A stretch of DNA of 64,000 nucleotides from NCBI RefSeq assembly GCF_021654575.1, contig NZ_AP024488.1:5483501-5547500 (forward strand), in the 5' to 3' direction. Below are positions 34,989 through 43,965 of the stretch, in pieces. The number at the start of each line of letters is the position of its first letter. Positions within the stretch are counted from its first letter, which is position 1. Source of the stretch: Desulfoluna limicola. GTDB lineage: Bacteria > Desulfobacterota > Desulfobacteria > Desulfobacterales > Desulfolunaceae. The translations under genes were made by a program, and so were the position numbers. The notes below the pieces were generated by a model that was not told where the DNA came from, did not search any database, and worked only from the letters and a program-made list of their open reading frames with translations.

Positions 34989-36077
34989 ATGTCCCGTGAT
35001 CTTCTTTTTTCCCCGTTTACCATTGGCTCATTGACTCTTCCCAATCGCGTGGTGATGGCCCCCCTGACGCGAAATCGCGCAGGTCTGGGCAACACACCCC
35101 ATGCATTGAACGCCGAGTATTATGCCCAGAGAGCCACCGCTGGCCTCATTATCAGCGAGGCCTCCCAGATTTCACCCCAAGGCGTCGGGTATCCGGGCAC
35201 GCCGGGGATTCACTCGGCGGATCAGGTTGCCGGATGGCAGCGTGTGACAGGAGCCGTTCACAAACATGGCGGGCGTATTTTTCTTCAGCTCTGGCATGTG
35301 GGGCGGGTCTCCCACCCATCGCTTCAGCCCAGGGGCGAAAAACCGGTGGCACCGTCAGCCATCGCTCCCCATGGTGACACCTTTACCGCAGATGGCATGG
35401 CTCCCTTTGAGACGCCTCGGGCCCTGGGGAGCGAAGAAATCCCCTACATTGCGGCCCAGTATGCGCAGGCCGCTGAACATGCCATGGAAGCGGGGTTTGA
35501 CGGGGTGGAGATCCATGCGGCCAACGGCTACCTTATTGACCAGTTTCTCCGGGACGGCACCAATGAACGCTCGGATCACTACGGAGGGGGGCTGGAGAAC
35601 CGGCTGCGTTTTTTGACAGAGGTGGTGGCGTCGGTCCTTGATGTGGTGGCTGCCGGAAAGGTGGGCGTGCGCATCTCCCCGGAAAACACATTCAACGACA
35701 TCAGGGACAGTGACCCCCAGACCACCTTTGACGCTGTGGCGAAAATGCTGGGAGGCTTCAGCCTGGCCTACCTCCATGTGGTGGAGGGAGACTTTGTCTC
35801 CGGAGAGAAGACCCTGGATTACACACGGATCAAAAAGAGCTTTGGCGGGCCCTATATTGCCAATGCCGGCTACACGAAAGAGCTCGCGGAAAAAAGCCTT
35901 CAGGAGGGCACCGCAGACCTCGTCTCCTTCGGCGCCCTCTACATCGCCAACCCGGACCTGGTGGCTCGCTTCGAAAAAAGTGCGCCCCTTGCAAGACCGG
36001 ACGAATCCACCTACTACGGCGGCGATGCCAAAGGCTACACTGACTATCCCTTCCTTGACGGGGGCAAAGGGGTGTAA
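34989..36077 (+). CDS. old yellow enzyme family flavin oxidoreductase (alkene reductase)
   Basis: 362 residues, TIM-barrel FMN protein of the OYE/NemA class that reduces activated C=C bonds (or nitro compounds) with NAD(P)H. The N-terminus LFSPFTIGSLTLPNRVVMAPLTRNRA is the FMN-binding start of the family. FLQLWHVGRVSHP and the active-site HAANGYLIDQFLRDGTNERSDHYGG follow, with the phosphate-binding region near SFGALYIANPDL. The ATG at 34989 has AAGGAGA 7-8 bases upstream. Physiological substrate unknown. The gene stands alone. Confidence 0.93.
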   Translation: MSRDLLFSPFTIGSLTLPNRVVMAPLTRNRAGLGNTPHALNAEYYAQRATAGLIISEASQISPQGVGYPGTPGIHSADQVAGWQRVTGAVHKHGGRIFLQLWHVGRVSHPSLQPRGEKPVAPSAIAPHGDTFTADGMAPFETPRALGSEEIPYIAAQYAQAAEHAMEAGFDGVEIHAANGYLIDQFLRDGTNERSDHYGGGLENRLRFLTEVVASVLDVVAAGKVGVRISPENTFNDIRDSDPQTTFDAVAKMLGGFSLAYLHVVEGDFVSGEKTLDYTRIKKSFGGPYIANAGYTKELAEKSLQEGTADLVSFGALYIANPDLVARFEKSAPLARPDESTYYGGDAKGYTDYPFLDGGKGV

Positions 36078-36201
36078 AAATGAGCGAGGAAAACCATCCG
36101 TTCCAATTCGTGGGGGGCATTGAGAAGCGGCTTTTTTCCTGATTGTTTTGGAACGCGTTGATTCTCTGTGTGAATGGAGCGTTTGGCCGCAATGCAGCGC
36201 C

Positions 36202-37719
36202 TTACTGCACAGGTGCCATCAGGCGGGCGGTTCGGGCGGCGAATCGGAACCAGAACGGTTTGGCGTCCAGCTCGTTGGGGTTCATGATGCGGGAGTTTGA
36301 AAAATCTGTTCTCAACATGGCTTCCACCTTGTCGGCGAATCCTTTGTCCACCACCAGTGCCGAGATTTCAAAGTTGAGCCGCAAGGAGCGGTTGTCGATG
36401 TTGGCGGTTCCCACCACCGCGGCCTCACGGTCAATGAGCATGACCTTCTGGTGGAGAAACCCGTTCTGGTAGCGAAAAATTTTGATGTCGGTCCCTTTGA
36501 GGTCCCTCAAAAAGGTGAAGGCCGTGAGGTAGACGAGGAGGTGGTCCGGGTCGTCCGGGATAAGGATTTTTACCTCCACCCCCCTTAAGTCGGCGAGCTT
36601 CAGGGCAGCGATGAACCCTTCGTCCGGAACGAAGTACGGGCTGGCGAGCCAGATTCGCTCTGTGGCACCGGTAATGGCTTCCAGGAACATGAGGGAGGCT
36701 GTCTCCCTCGGGTCCGCCGGAGAAGAGGGGATGATGTGCACCACCTTGTTGCCCTCTTGGGTAAGGGCGGCCAGCCAGTCGAGTTCCACAAAATTGCGGG
36801 TCGCCCAGTACCAGTCTTCCAGAAAGGCAAGCTGGACGGCAAGGACCGACGGGCCGGTGATGCGGATGTGGGTGTCCCGCCAGCGCCCGAACTTTTCGCT
36901 TTTTCCCAGGTAGGCGTCCCCCACGTTGTGTCCGCCGACCCAGGCCGCCGTGCCGTCTGTCACCACGATTTTTCGATGGTTCCTGAAGTTGAGCTGGAAG
37001 CGGTTCCCGCGCCCCTGGGTGGTCCCGAAGGTGGACACGTGGACCCCGGCGTCGCGAAGGGGTGCCAGGTAGCTTCGGGAGAGGGCATGGGACCCGACCT
37101 CGTCATAAAGGAAAAAGACCCGCACACCGGCCTTGGCTTTTTCAATCAACTTGTGCTGGAGCCGTCGCCCGAGGTTGTCGTCTTTGACTATGAAAAACTG
37201 GACAAGGATGTACTCTTCGGCTGCATCCATTCCGGCAAAGATACTTTCGAAGGTTTCATTTCCATCGATGAGAAGGTCCACGGAGTTTCCTGTGGTCATG
37301 GGGAGATTGGTCATGCGGGTGAGGGCCCTGTGCCCCCCCATGGGGTCGCTGGGGGCGACAAGAAATCGTTCACCGGCAGCCTTTACTTCCGGCTCCAGGG
37401 TCAGGAGCTCTTCATCCATTTTGTGACGGGCAGCGGTGTACCCTTGAAACTCACTGCGGCCGAAGACCCAGTAGAGCGGTACGGCAACATAAGGGAAGGT
37501 GTTGAGTGAGACAGCCCAGGCCACAGCCCCTTGCGCTGTGCGGGTTTCCATGATGGCGTGGACGGAGGTCCAGGCGCCGATCATGTGGGCCGTGGCCGAG
37601 ATGGTGAGAAAGGCGGACAGGCGGATGAGCCACGTGCGCAATCGGGATTGCTGCTTTACCGGGATTGCTGCGTCCGGTTTCTCTTGAGTCTTTCCCGAAG
37701 CTGTGGGGTGCTCATCCAT
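36202..37719 (-). CDS. cls: cardiolipin synthase (phospholipase D family)
   Basis: 505 residues. Condenses two phosphatidylglycerol molecules to cardiolipin and glycerol. Two N-terminal helices (residues ~30-95) anchor it in the inner membrane. Two phospholipase-D domains follow, each with an HKD motif: NFRNHRKIVVTDG, and FLHQKVMLIDREAAVVGTANID. The latter carries the typical NIDNRSLRLNFE continuation. I start at the ATG of MDEHPTAS, after AGGGAG; a TTG two codons earlier is possible but less likely. Monocistronic. Confidence 0.93.
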   Translation of the reverse strand: MDEHPTASGKTQEKPDAAIPVKQQSRLRTWLIRLSAFLTISATAHMIGAWTSVHAIMETRTAQGAVAWAVSLNTFPYVAVPLYWVFGRSEFQGYTAARHKMDEELLTLEPEVKAAGERFLVAPSDPMGGHRALTRMTNLPMTTGNSVDLLIDGNETFESIFAGMDAAEEYILVQFFIVKDDNLGRRLQHKLIEKAKAGVRVFFLYDEVGSHALSRSYLAPLRDAGVHVSTFGTTQGRGNRFQLNFRNHRKIVVTDGTAAWVGGHNVGDAYLGKSEKFGRWRDTHIRITGPSVLAVQLAFLEDWYWATRNFVELDWLAALTQEGNKVVHIIPSSPADPRETASLMFLEAITGATERIWLASPYFVPDEGFIAALKLADLRGVEVKILIPDDPDHLLVYLTAFTFLRDLKGTDIKIFRYQNGFLHQKVMLIDREAAVVGTANIDNRSLRLNFEISALVVDKGFADKVEAMLRTDFSNSRIMNPNELDAKPFWFRFAARTARLMAPVQ

Positions 37720-38010
37720 GTTCAAACTCCCTAAATTGCGATCCGTATGAAGAAAAAACCGAGCTCATTAGCAAAGGGGCTTTCCCGGCCCTTGAAGAGG
37801 CCACTCAGGAAGTAGACGTACCATACATGGTGACCCAGTCTCCATATCCTGATGGTAATACCCGGTTTTATTTTCTCGGATGATGTGGTGCTAACCCTGT
37901 GTGTTGGGGGGCTTCGTGTGGGATGTGACCCTTTGAGCGCAGGCCTTCAAACGGTATGCGAATGGGGGCGCGAGGTGGTTCCAGTACGCCACCTGCGGAG
38001 TATTCGCGAC

Positions 38011-38880
38011 CTATCGCCAGTTGATGGCGTCGAGGACGCGGGTGATGGGGGCCCTGCCGCCGAGGAGGTCGTGGAACTCCGGCCAGACCCACTCCTGGAT
38101 CTGCTGGTTGGTCAGGACGGGGCGTGTGAGGGCGCTCTCACGGCTTACCGGTTTCAGGGCCTGCATGAGCATGACGTACTGCTGGGCTTCCCTGCCGGCA
38201 TGAATGAGAACGGCCTGGAGGTCCGGGCTGAGTCGCCTCCACGAGGGGCCACCGATCACAAAGGGGTGCATGCTGTAGTAGCGATAGAGGGCTATGTCGT
38301 TGCTGCCGGCTGAGGAGACGTGTGCTTCGAATGTGGGGTTGGGACCCGCTTCCCACTCGGCAAAGGCAGCGGAGACGACAAATTCCCGGACGTCTCTGGG
38401 TTTGCGGGGAAGGGGGCGTTGGGCGTAGACCGTTCGCGTTCCGGAGTAGGACCACCCGAGGATGCGGAAATCTCCCTTTTTCATGCAGAGATCATTCCAG
38501 TAGCGTCCGATGCTGCCCGTGGTGGCTTTGACCGCCTCTTCGTGGGTTTCCACAAGGCCGGGAAGGGCCAGGGTACCGAGCTCTTCCACCGCAGAGACGG
38601 CATTGCCCGCAGAGACGGTGACAGCGGCAAGGTTGCCTTCCTGAAGGTGATCGAGGAGCTCGAGGTCATTTCCAAAGGCACCGTCGGCAAACAGGGAGAC
38701 GCGAATTTCATTGTTGGACAGGCTTTCTGCGATGGCCTTGAACCGGCGGGCGAAGAGCCCCTGATCCGATTCCAGGGGGGCACTCATGCCGATGCGGAGG
38801 ATCTGCTTTGCGACGGCGTCCGTCGTGGGGAAGGTGACGGTAAAAAGGGCGATGAGTGCAAGGAAAATGCGTTTGTGCAT
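38011..38880 (-). CDS. DctP-like TRAP transporter substrate-binding protein, orphan
   Basis: 289 residues, somewhat shorter than the usual ~330. An N-terminal signal peptide (MHKRIFLALIALFTVTFPTTDAVA) precedes LRIGMSAPLESDQGLFARRFK, a degenerate form of the DctP start. Recognisable DctP features are EEAVKATTGSIGRYWNDLCMKKGDFRILGW and PRDVREF. No permease subunits lie beside it; the TRAP genes further along belong to the unrelated TAXI class. It may therefore be an orphan receptor, for example sensing or delivering to a distant permease. Ribosome site weak. Confidence 0.75.
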   Translation of the reverse strand: MHKRIFLALIALFTVTFPTTDAVAKQILRIGMSAPLESDQGLFARRFKAIAESLSNNEIRVSLFADGAFGNDLELLDHLQEGNLAAVTVSAGNAVSAVEELGTLALPGLVETHEEAVKATTGSIGRYWNDLCMKKGDFRILGWSYSGTRTVYAQRPLPRKPRDVREFVVSAAFAEWEAGPNPTFEAHVSSAGSNDIALYRYYSMHPFVIGGPSWRRLSPDLQAVLIHAGREAQQYVMLMQALKPVSRESALTRPVLTNQQIQEWVWPEFHDLLGGRAPITRVLDAINWR

Positions 38881-40085
38881 GGCGACACCCCATCTGTGGT
38901 GGATTGAGATCGTCAGTATTGAAGAGTCACGGATTCAAAAGGATGAATGGGTGACGCTTTGTTTAATAAGTAATGTTTTGGCTCAATGTAAAAATAATTG
39001 AATGACGTGGCCTGTTTACCAAAAAAGAGCACGGCTTGAAAAGGGAGACGTTGGGCTGAGACTCCCTTTGTAACTTGCTAACAATGTTCTGAAAAAAGGG
39101 ACGTGCCGGTATTCGAGTGTAACTCAGGAGGGTTACCCGGCTGGGCGCAGATGGTATGTTATAAAATATATTCGAATATAAATGCTGTTCAGGGTTCGGA
39201 CGGAACCCTCAAGGGGAACGAGGGCTCTTTGGGTTCCCCATGCACCACGGTCCGGGAATGGGGTCGCCCTTTGCCTGCCACGCCGCAGCACACTGCCATG
39301 GGGGGCGTCGAGAGGCACCACAATGGGCGCAGAATTACTTGTCACGGCGCATCCAGCAGCAGCGTTGAATTCCTCAACTCGGGCACATTCGCTTTTTTCA
39401 CGACATGGGCATGCCTTGGCAGAGGCTGTGTTCAGCAGGTTTTGTTTGGGACCTTGATGGTTACTGTAGCATAAATAACCGATTTGTGAAGCAGGAAAAG
39501 AGCACTAAGGTCTCGAAGAAAAACGGAAAAGGGTGGTTGTTGGCGGTGGGGTGGGGGAGGCGATGACGGGGAGTGCACCGAGAACCAATGCCACGAAAAC
39601 CCAGGGGGAGAAACCCTTTGGCGGCTCCCCCCGGCCGCCGGCGTTATCCCGGTGAAATACAGCCTGAGGCGAGTCGGGCAACCTCTTTTTTTAGGGAGGC
39701 ATGACACAGGTCTGATGTCGAGTTACGTCGCACCATGTCACCCTTGGCGCGCATGCTCCGATAAAGCCGGATATAACGGCACACTCAATGTCGAGAGGTG
39801 ACGAGGTGCACACATGGATCCCGGGCCATTCGTCGGGTTAAGAGTGCTGGTTTTACGACGCTTAAACCTCATCTGCACTTCAGGTTGCCCTGACAGCCGG
39901 GGAAGACCAAAACGGGGGGGCGTCGTTACGCAAAAAGTGAAATCGCCTTATTCTCAGGAACGGGTGCATTGCCTCACCCTTCGCGCGAATGCCCCGAAAA
40001 TGGCTGCATTGCTGTGACCTTCACGCATTCGCAATAGGGTTTCGAGGTGCCCCCACCTTGGCCGCCTGAGGCAGGCTTTTTAGCT
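38881..40085. other. 1.2-kb region without a recognisable gene
   Basis: Frames of up to 123 codons occur but none shows a recognisable family or a ribosome site. The region has AT-rich patches (38930-39000, 39155-39185), a GC-rich segment near 39600-39655 resembling a degenerate REP-like part (GGCTCCCCCCGGCCGCCGG), and a copy of the CTGCACTTCAGGTTGCCCTG motif at 39873-39892. A degenerate repeat lies at 40050-40078. Looks like accumulated repeat and gene debris. Confidence 0.5.
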
Positions 40086-42647
40086 TTACTGTGGTGTCGC
40101 TTCGCTTTGACTCCCAAAGGGTTTCAACACGAGGATCAGCTTCGGCAGCAGGGTCAGGGACGAGAGCAGGGCGATGGCCATGGCAAGCCCTGTGAGGAGG
40201 CCGAAGAGGATGCTCGGGATGAAGTTGGAGAGGACCAGTATGGAGAAGCCCGAGATAATGGTGATGGAGGTAAAGTACATGGCATGCCCGATGGAGCCGT
40301 GGCAGCGGTGCATGGTGGCCACGTAGTCGCCATCCTTTGCAAGCTCGTCTGCGAAGCGGTGGATGTAGTGGATGGTATCATCCACGGCAATGCCCACGCT
40401 GATGGCCGCGATGGTGATGGTCATCATGTCCAGGGGAATACCCAGCCACCCCATGAGTCCCAGCACCACGCCGATGGAGAGGATGTTGGGGAAGATGGCG
40501 ATGAGGGCCGTGACGGGGGATCGGAAGAGGATCAGGAACATGACGGCCAGCATGACCAGCACGATGCCCAGGGTGAGAATCTGGGAAGAGAAGAGGCTCT
40601 GGAGCATGTTGTTGTAGAGAACCAGCATTCCGTTGAGCCGGACGTTTTCGGGCTTCAGCCCCACCTGTTCGATGAGCCCTTTTTCCACCTCCTTCAGAAA
40701 GTCGTCGCGCCTCAGGTCCGGTGCGGAGTCTTTGATGCGGATGGAGAGGTGGGCTTCGTTGTGCTCCACAGAGACGTAGGGCTTGAGGAGGAGCTCACGG
40801 TACTGCTCGGGAATTTCGCCGTAGAGAAGGGCCAGGGCGAAGTTGTCCAGGGGCTTTCCGTCGTTGAGCTTTTCCGCAATGCGGGTGAGGGACGCCAGGG
40901 AGAGCACCTTGCCCGTTTCAGGCAGCGACTCCAGGTAGGCATGGGTTTTCTCCACCAGGGCGACCTTGTCCGAGGTGAACCAGTACTTGTCGCTGGTTTC
41001 CACCTCGTCAAACTCTTCGAACTCGGCAAAATCTCCGTTCTCCTCGGTCACGGCGATGCCCCCGTCGGGCTCATCGGCAAAGGCATCTAAGTCTGCGTCC
41101 ACATCCGAGCCGGTGGCGGACCTGGCCTGATCAAAGGTGATGACCACATCAAGGGGCGTGGTGCCGCCGAGCTGGTCGTCGATGAGCTTCATGCCCTGGT
41201 AGATCTCGGTGGATTTTTTGAAGTAGTCGATGAAGCTGTTTTCCACCTGGAGTCGCATCATGCCGCTGACGCAGAAAAGAAGGGCCAGGGCCGAGGTGAT
41301 GAGAATGCCCTTGCCGTGTTTTTCGGTGAAGGAACCGAGGATCTCGGGCAGGGGAAAGCGCAGGGAGAGCCGCTTCGGGGTCGGACCCTTGGGCATCAGC
41401 ACCAGCAGTGCCGGCAGCAGGAGAAAGGTCAGGGTAAGGGAGACGGCGATGCCTGCGCTCATCATCCATCCGAAGGTGATGACGGGAAGAATCTCACTGT
41501 AAAGGAGGGACCCGAAGCCTGCGATGGTGGTCAGGGATGCAAAGAGGCAGGGCTTGGCCATGAGGGCGGTGGCCCTTGCCGTGAGATCCAGCTGGCTCCA
41601 CTCCGGGTTCTCTTTGTGGAGCTCTCGGTGCCGCACGATGAGATGGATGGCGATGGCCATGGTGATGATGAGCTGCAGGGAGATGAAGTTTGACGAGATC
41701 ACCGTCACCTCCCATCCCATGAAGCCCAGGATGCCCGACATATGGATGACCGAGACAAAGCAGCAGAGCATGGGGAGGAGGACCCAGCGAACCTGGCCGA
41801 AAATGAGGCCCAGGGTAACGACAAGGAAAAGAGCCATGCCGCCACCGAAGAGACGGATGTCGTTTTTGATGAAGGTGATGAGGTCGTCTGCAATCATGGA
41901 GACCCCGCCGAGGAAGAGGTCGGCCTTGTCCCTGTGGGTGTCCATGATGGCACGGATGGCGGCGATGTCATCGTGACGCTCGCTTCGGGCATCTTCCCGG
42001 TATTGCCAGAAAACCGATTCGGCTTGTTTCAGGGCCGCTCGTTCATCGATGGTGAGGCCGCGCTGCCGGGAGAGGTTTTTAAGGGCATCGCGCTCACTTA
42101 GGAGCTCCATGTACCGGTGGTCGTACTTAAGATTGATCACCACAGCGGTGAGGGTGCCGTCGGGGCTGACGAGAAGGTCTTTGTAGACGGGGCTCCCCAG
42201 GATCTCTTTTTTGGCGAGGGCCTGGTCGGTCTCCGGAGAGAGGAGGGTCCGGATGCTGGCGGCAAGCTCTTTTACCGGGAGGGGCGGGCTCTCCAGCAGG
42301 GGGACGTCGAGAACGGTGAGGACCGACTCCACCAGTCCCACCTCCTGAAGCTCCTCTTTCAAGGTGGTGATGTCATCGTAGACCGGTTGGGAGAAGAGGT
42401 CCCCTTTGGGCTTGTAGGCGATGAGCAGGTAGTCCTGCTGGCCGAACCGCTCGCTGAGCTGACGAAAGTAGTTTAAGTCCTCGTCGTCGTCCAGAACCAG
42501 GGTCTCTGCCGAAGCGTCCAATCGAAAATCTTTGATCTGATAGGCGAAAAAGAGGGTGAGGGTCAGAAGCAGCAACAGGGTGATGAGGGGATATTTTAAA
42601 ATGCTGCGTCGGTACACGCGTTCGATGAAGGAGTTGAATTGCTCCAT
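40086..42647 (-). CDS. RND superfamily exporter (MMPL/HAE3 type)
   Basis: 853 residues. Twelve membrane helices in two six-helix halves, each with a large periplasmic loop after its first helix: one near residues 35-230, the other around 470-660. The second loop has an acidic insert (DVDADLDAFADEPDGG and FAEFEEFDEVETSD). The helix-rich segments VGIAVDDTIHYIHRFADEL and ISGFSILVLSNFIPSILFG are typical of this class. Members move hydrophobic lipids such as hopanoids or carotenoids. An MlaC-like protein is encoded just upstream, as in the HpnM/HpnN pair. The two genes are separated by ~400 bases with repeats. Confidence 0.88.
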   Translation of the reverse strand: MEQFNSFIERVYRRSILKYPLITLLLLLTLTLFFAYQIKDFRLDASAETLVLDDDEDLNYFRQLSERFGQQDYLLIAYKPKGDLFSQPVYDDITTLKEELQEVGLVESVLTVLDVPLLESPPLPVKELAASIRTLLSPETDQALAKKEILGSPVYKDLLVSPDGTLTAVVINLKYDHRYMELLSERDALKNLSRQRGLTIDERAALKQAESVFWQYREDARSERHDDIAAIRAIMDTHRDKADLFLGGVSMIADDLITFIKNDIRLFGGGMALFLVVTLGLIFGQVRWVLLPMLCCFVSVIHMSGILGFMGWEVTVISSNFISLQLIITMAIAIHLIVRHRELHKENPEWSQLDLTARATALMAKPCLFASLTTIAGFGSLLYSEILPVITFGWMMSAGIAVSLTLTFLLLPALLVLMPKGPTPKRLSLRFPLPEILGSFTEKHGKGILITSALALLFCVSGMMRLQVENSFIDYFKKSTEIYQGMKLIDDQLGGTTPLDVVITFDQARSATGSDVDADLDAFADEPDGGIAVTEENGDFAEFEEFDEVETSDKYWFTSDKVALVEKTHAYLESLPETGKVLSLASLTRIAEKLNDGKPLDNFALALLYGEIPEQYRELLLKPYVSVEHNEAHLSIRIKDSAPDLRRDDFLKEVEKGLIEQVGLKPENVRLNGMLVLYNNMLQSLFSSQILTLGIVLVMLAVMFLILFRSPVTALIAIFPNILSIGVVLGLMGWLGIPLDMMTITIAAISVGIAVDDTIHYIHRFADELAKDGDYVATMHRCHGSIGHAMYFTSITIISGFSILVLSNFIPSILFGLLTGLAMAIALLSSLTLLPKLILVLKPFGSQSEATPQ

Positions 42648-42666
42648 GGAGATAGGGCCTTTCGGG

Positions 42667-42727
42667 TTTGCGAATGCTCGGGGGTTCGTCCCTGGCTCTT
42701 CACATTCGCTTACGGGCTTCGCCCGTG
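42667..42727. repeat. leader hairpin element, family D (copy 2)
   Basis: GCGAATG / CATTCGC inverted pair followed by ACGGGC..GCCCGT hairpin, the same order as at 15107-15170. It ends 20 bases upstream of the start codon of the RND exporter (minus strand). Confidence 0.6.
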
Positions 42728-42945
42728 GTCAACAGTATGGGGAATTCTCGCCCCTTCATGGAGCCCAAAGGGCTCTTTATGTTTTCATGAATAAAAAACG
42801 AATGAAGGCAGCAACCTCAGGTGTGCTTTTACCAGACTAATTCCGTCTGGTCTCTTTCTAATAACATGCTCCGGCAATGCAGTGGCAAGCCTACGGGGCT
42901 TGAGGGGTGAGTGTCACGCCCTTGAACACAAAAAAAACAGCTTTG

Positions 42946-43036
42946 GTAACTCTTCAGCGGGTGCCTCCGGCGGTCCTGTCGGGGCCAAACGCATCCGCAA
43001 CCTGCCTTGAGGGTGGCACACCTTGTCGCCGGAGGC
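42946..43036. repeat. dispersed REP-like element, compact (copy 11)
   Basis: GTAACTCTTCAGC end, left core GCCTCCGGCGG, then GCATCCGCAACCTGCC, palindrome AGGGTGGCACACCTT and right core TCGCCGGAGGC. Between the RND exporter and the MlaC-like gene. Confidence 0.75.
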
Positions 43037-43048
43037 CTTTTTGTGTTT

Positions 43049-43636
43049 TTAAACCTTGATCTGGTTGAGTTTCGTGATGAGCTCGTCAAAGCCCCCTTCG
43101 GTGAGGACCTGGTTGAATTGGGTCCTGTAGGTGGCAATGATGCTGACCCCCTGAAGCTCGATGTCGTAGATTCGCCACCCCTTCTTGGATTTGTAGAACT
43201 TGTAGTTCATGGCGTAGCGGTTGTCCTTGGAGATGAGTTCCGTGGGGATGACGGCCTTGTTGGGGGTGGACTGCTGGGTGGGCAGGATTTTGATCTCTTC
43301 ATCGGTATACAGGGAGAGCTTGTCCGAGTAGGAGCCTTTCATCACGTCGGTAAAGGTGGCGATGAAGGTGAGTCGCTGCTCTTTGCTGAGTCCGGACCAG
43401 TTTTTTTTGCCCAGGGTGAGCTTGCCCATGAGGGAAAAGTCGAAAATGGGAGAGACGTTCTCTACGATGAGGGCCTTTTTTTTCTCGATCTGAATGTCGC
43501 TTCGCTTCAGGGTAGAGAAGACAAAGTCCAGCTTCCCCTTGAGAATGGCTTCCACGGTATCCGTTTCTACGGCTCCGACGGTCTGTACCAGAAGCAGGAA
43601 AAGGGCAAAGGTGGTTATCACTGTTCGCTTGATCAT
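43049..43636 (-). CDS. MlaC/Ttg2D-like periplasmic phospholipid-binding protein
   Basis: 195 residues. A signal peptide (MIKRTVITTFALFLLLVQTVGA) is followed by an MlaC fold: FDFSLMGKLTLGKKNWSGLSKEQRLTFIATFTDVM, then YAMNYKFYKSKKGWRIYDIELQGVSIIATYRTQF. This last stretch is a strong family signature. It would carry a lipid through the periplasm. GGAGG lies 5 bases before the ATG. The typical Mla ABC genes are absent here. The following RND exporter on the same strand is the only candidate partner, an arrangement known from HpnM/HpnN. Confidence 0.88.
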   Translation of the reverse strand: MIKRTVITTFALFLLLVQTVGAVETDTVEAILKGKLDFVFSTLKRSDIQIEKKKALIVENVSPIFDFSLMGKLTLGKKNWSGLSKEQRLTFIATFTDVMKGSYSDKLSLYTDEEIKILPTQQSTPNKAVIPTELISKDNRYAMNYKFYKSKKGWRIYDIELQGVSIIATYRTQFNQVLTEGGFDELITKLNQIKV

Positions 43637-43896
43637 GGGATCCTCCGTGACGCAGTGCGGCTTTTTTGGTGTGATGCCCGTGATTGGGGCGCCACAGCGT
43701 CGATGTCCGTCGGGAGATGGTGACGGGGTCTGATGTTGAGAGTATTCAATAGATTAGTTGACGCGCCTCGCCGTGTCAAGGACACCAGCTGGCCTCCAAG
43801 GGGCAGGTCTTGCACGTCAACGTGCATATCAGTTGCAGCGGGAACTTACCACAGGTGTGCCGCCGTGTCTGTGCCCTGTGTCACCTCATTTGAGGA
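43637..43896. other. divergent gap upstream of mlaC-like and FMN-monooxygenase genes
   Basis: No gene recognised; frame-shadow ORFs only. The promoter for the plus-strand gene begins at its right end. Confidence 0.4.
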
Positions 43897-43924
43897 TTGA
43901 CAACGGACCAGGGGACCTTACTAT
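43897..43924 (+). promoter_or_regulatory. sigma-70 promoter candidate for the FMN monooxygenase gene
   Basis: TTGACA, 16-base spacer, TACTAT (4/6 match). About 40 bases upstream of the start codon. Confidence 0.5.
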
Positions 43925-43965
43925 GTAAACAATGGAAAGGGAACTATGTTTATCAGGAGGGATCT

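Noticed and set aside
39103..39474. 123-codon plus-strand frame in the gene-poor region
   Set aside because: No ribosome site, odd composition and no family likeness.
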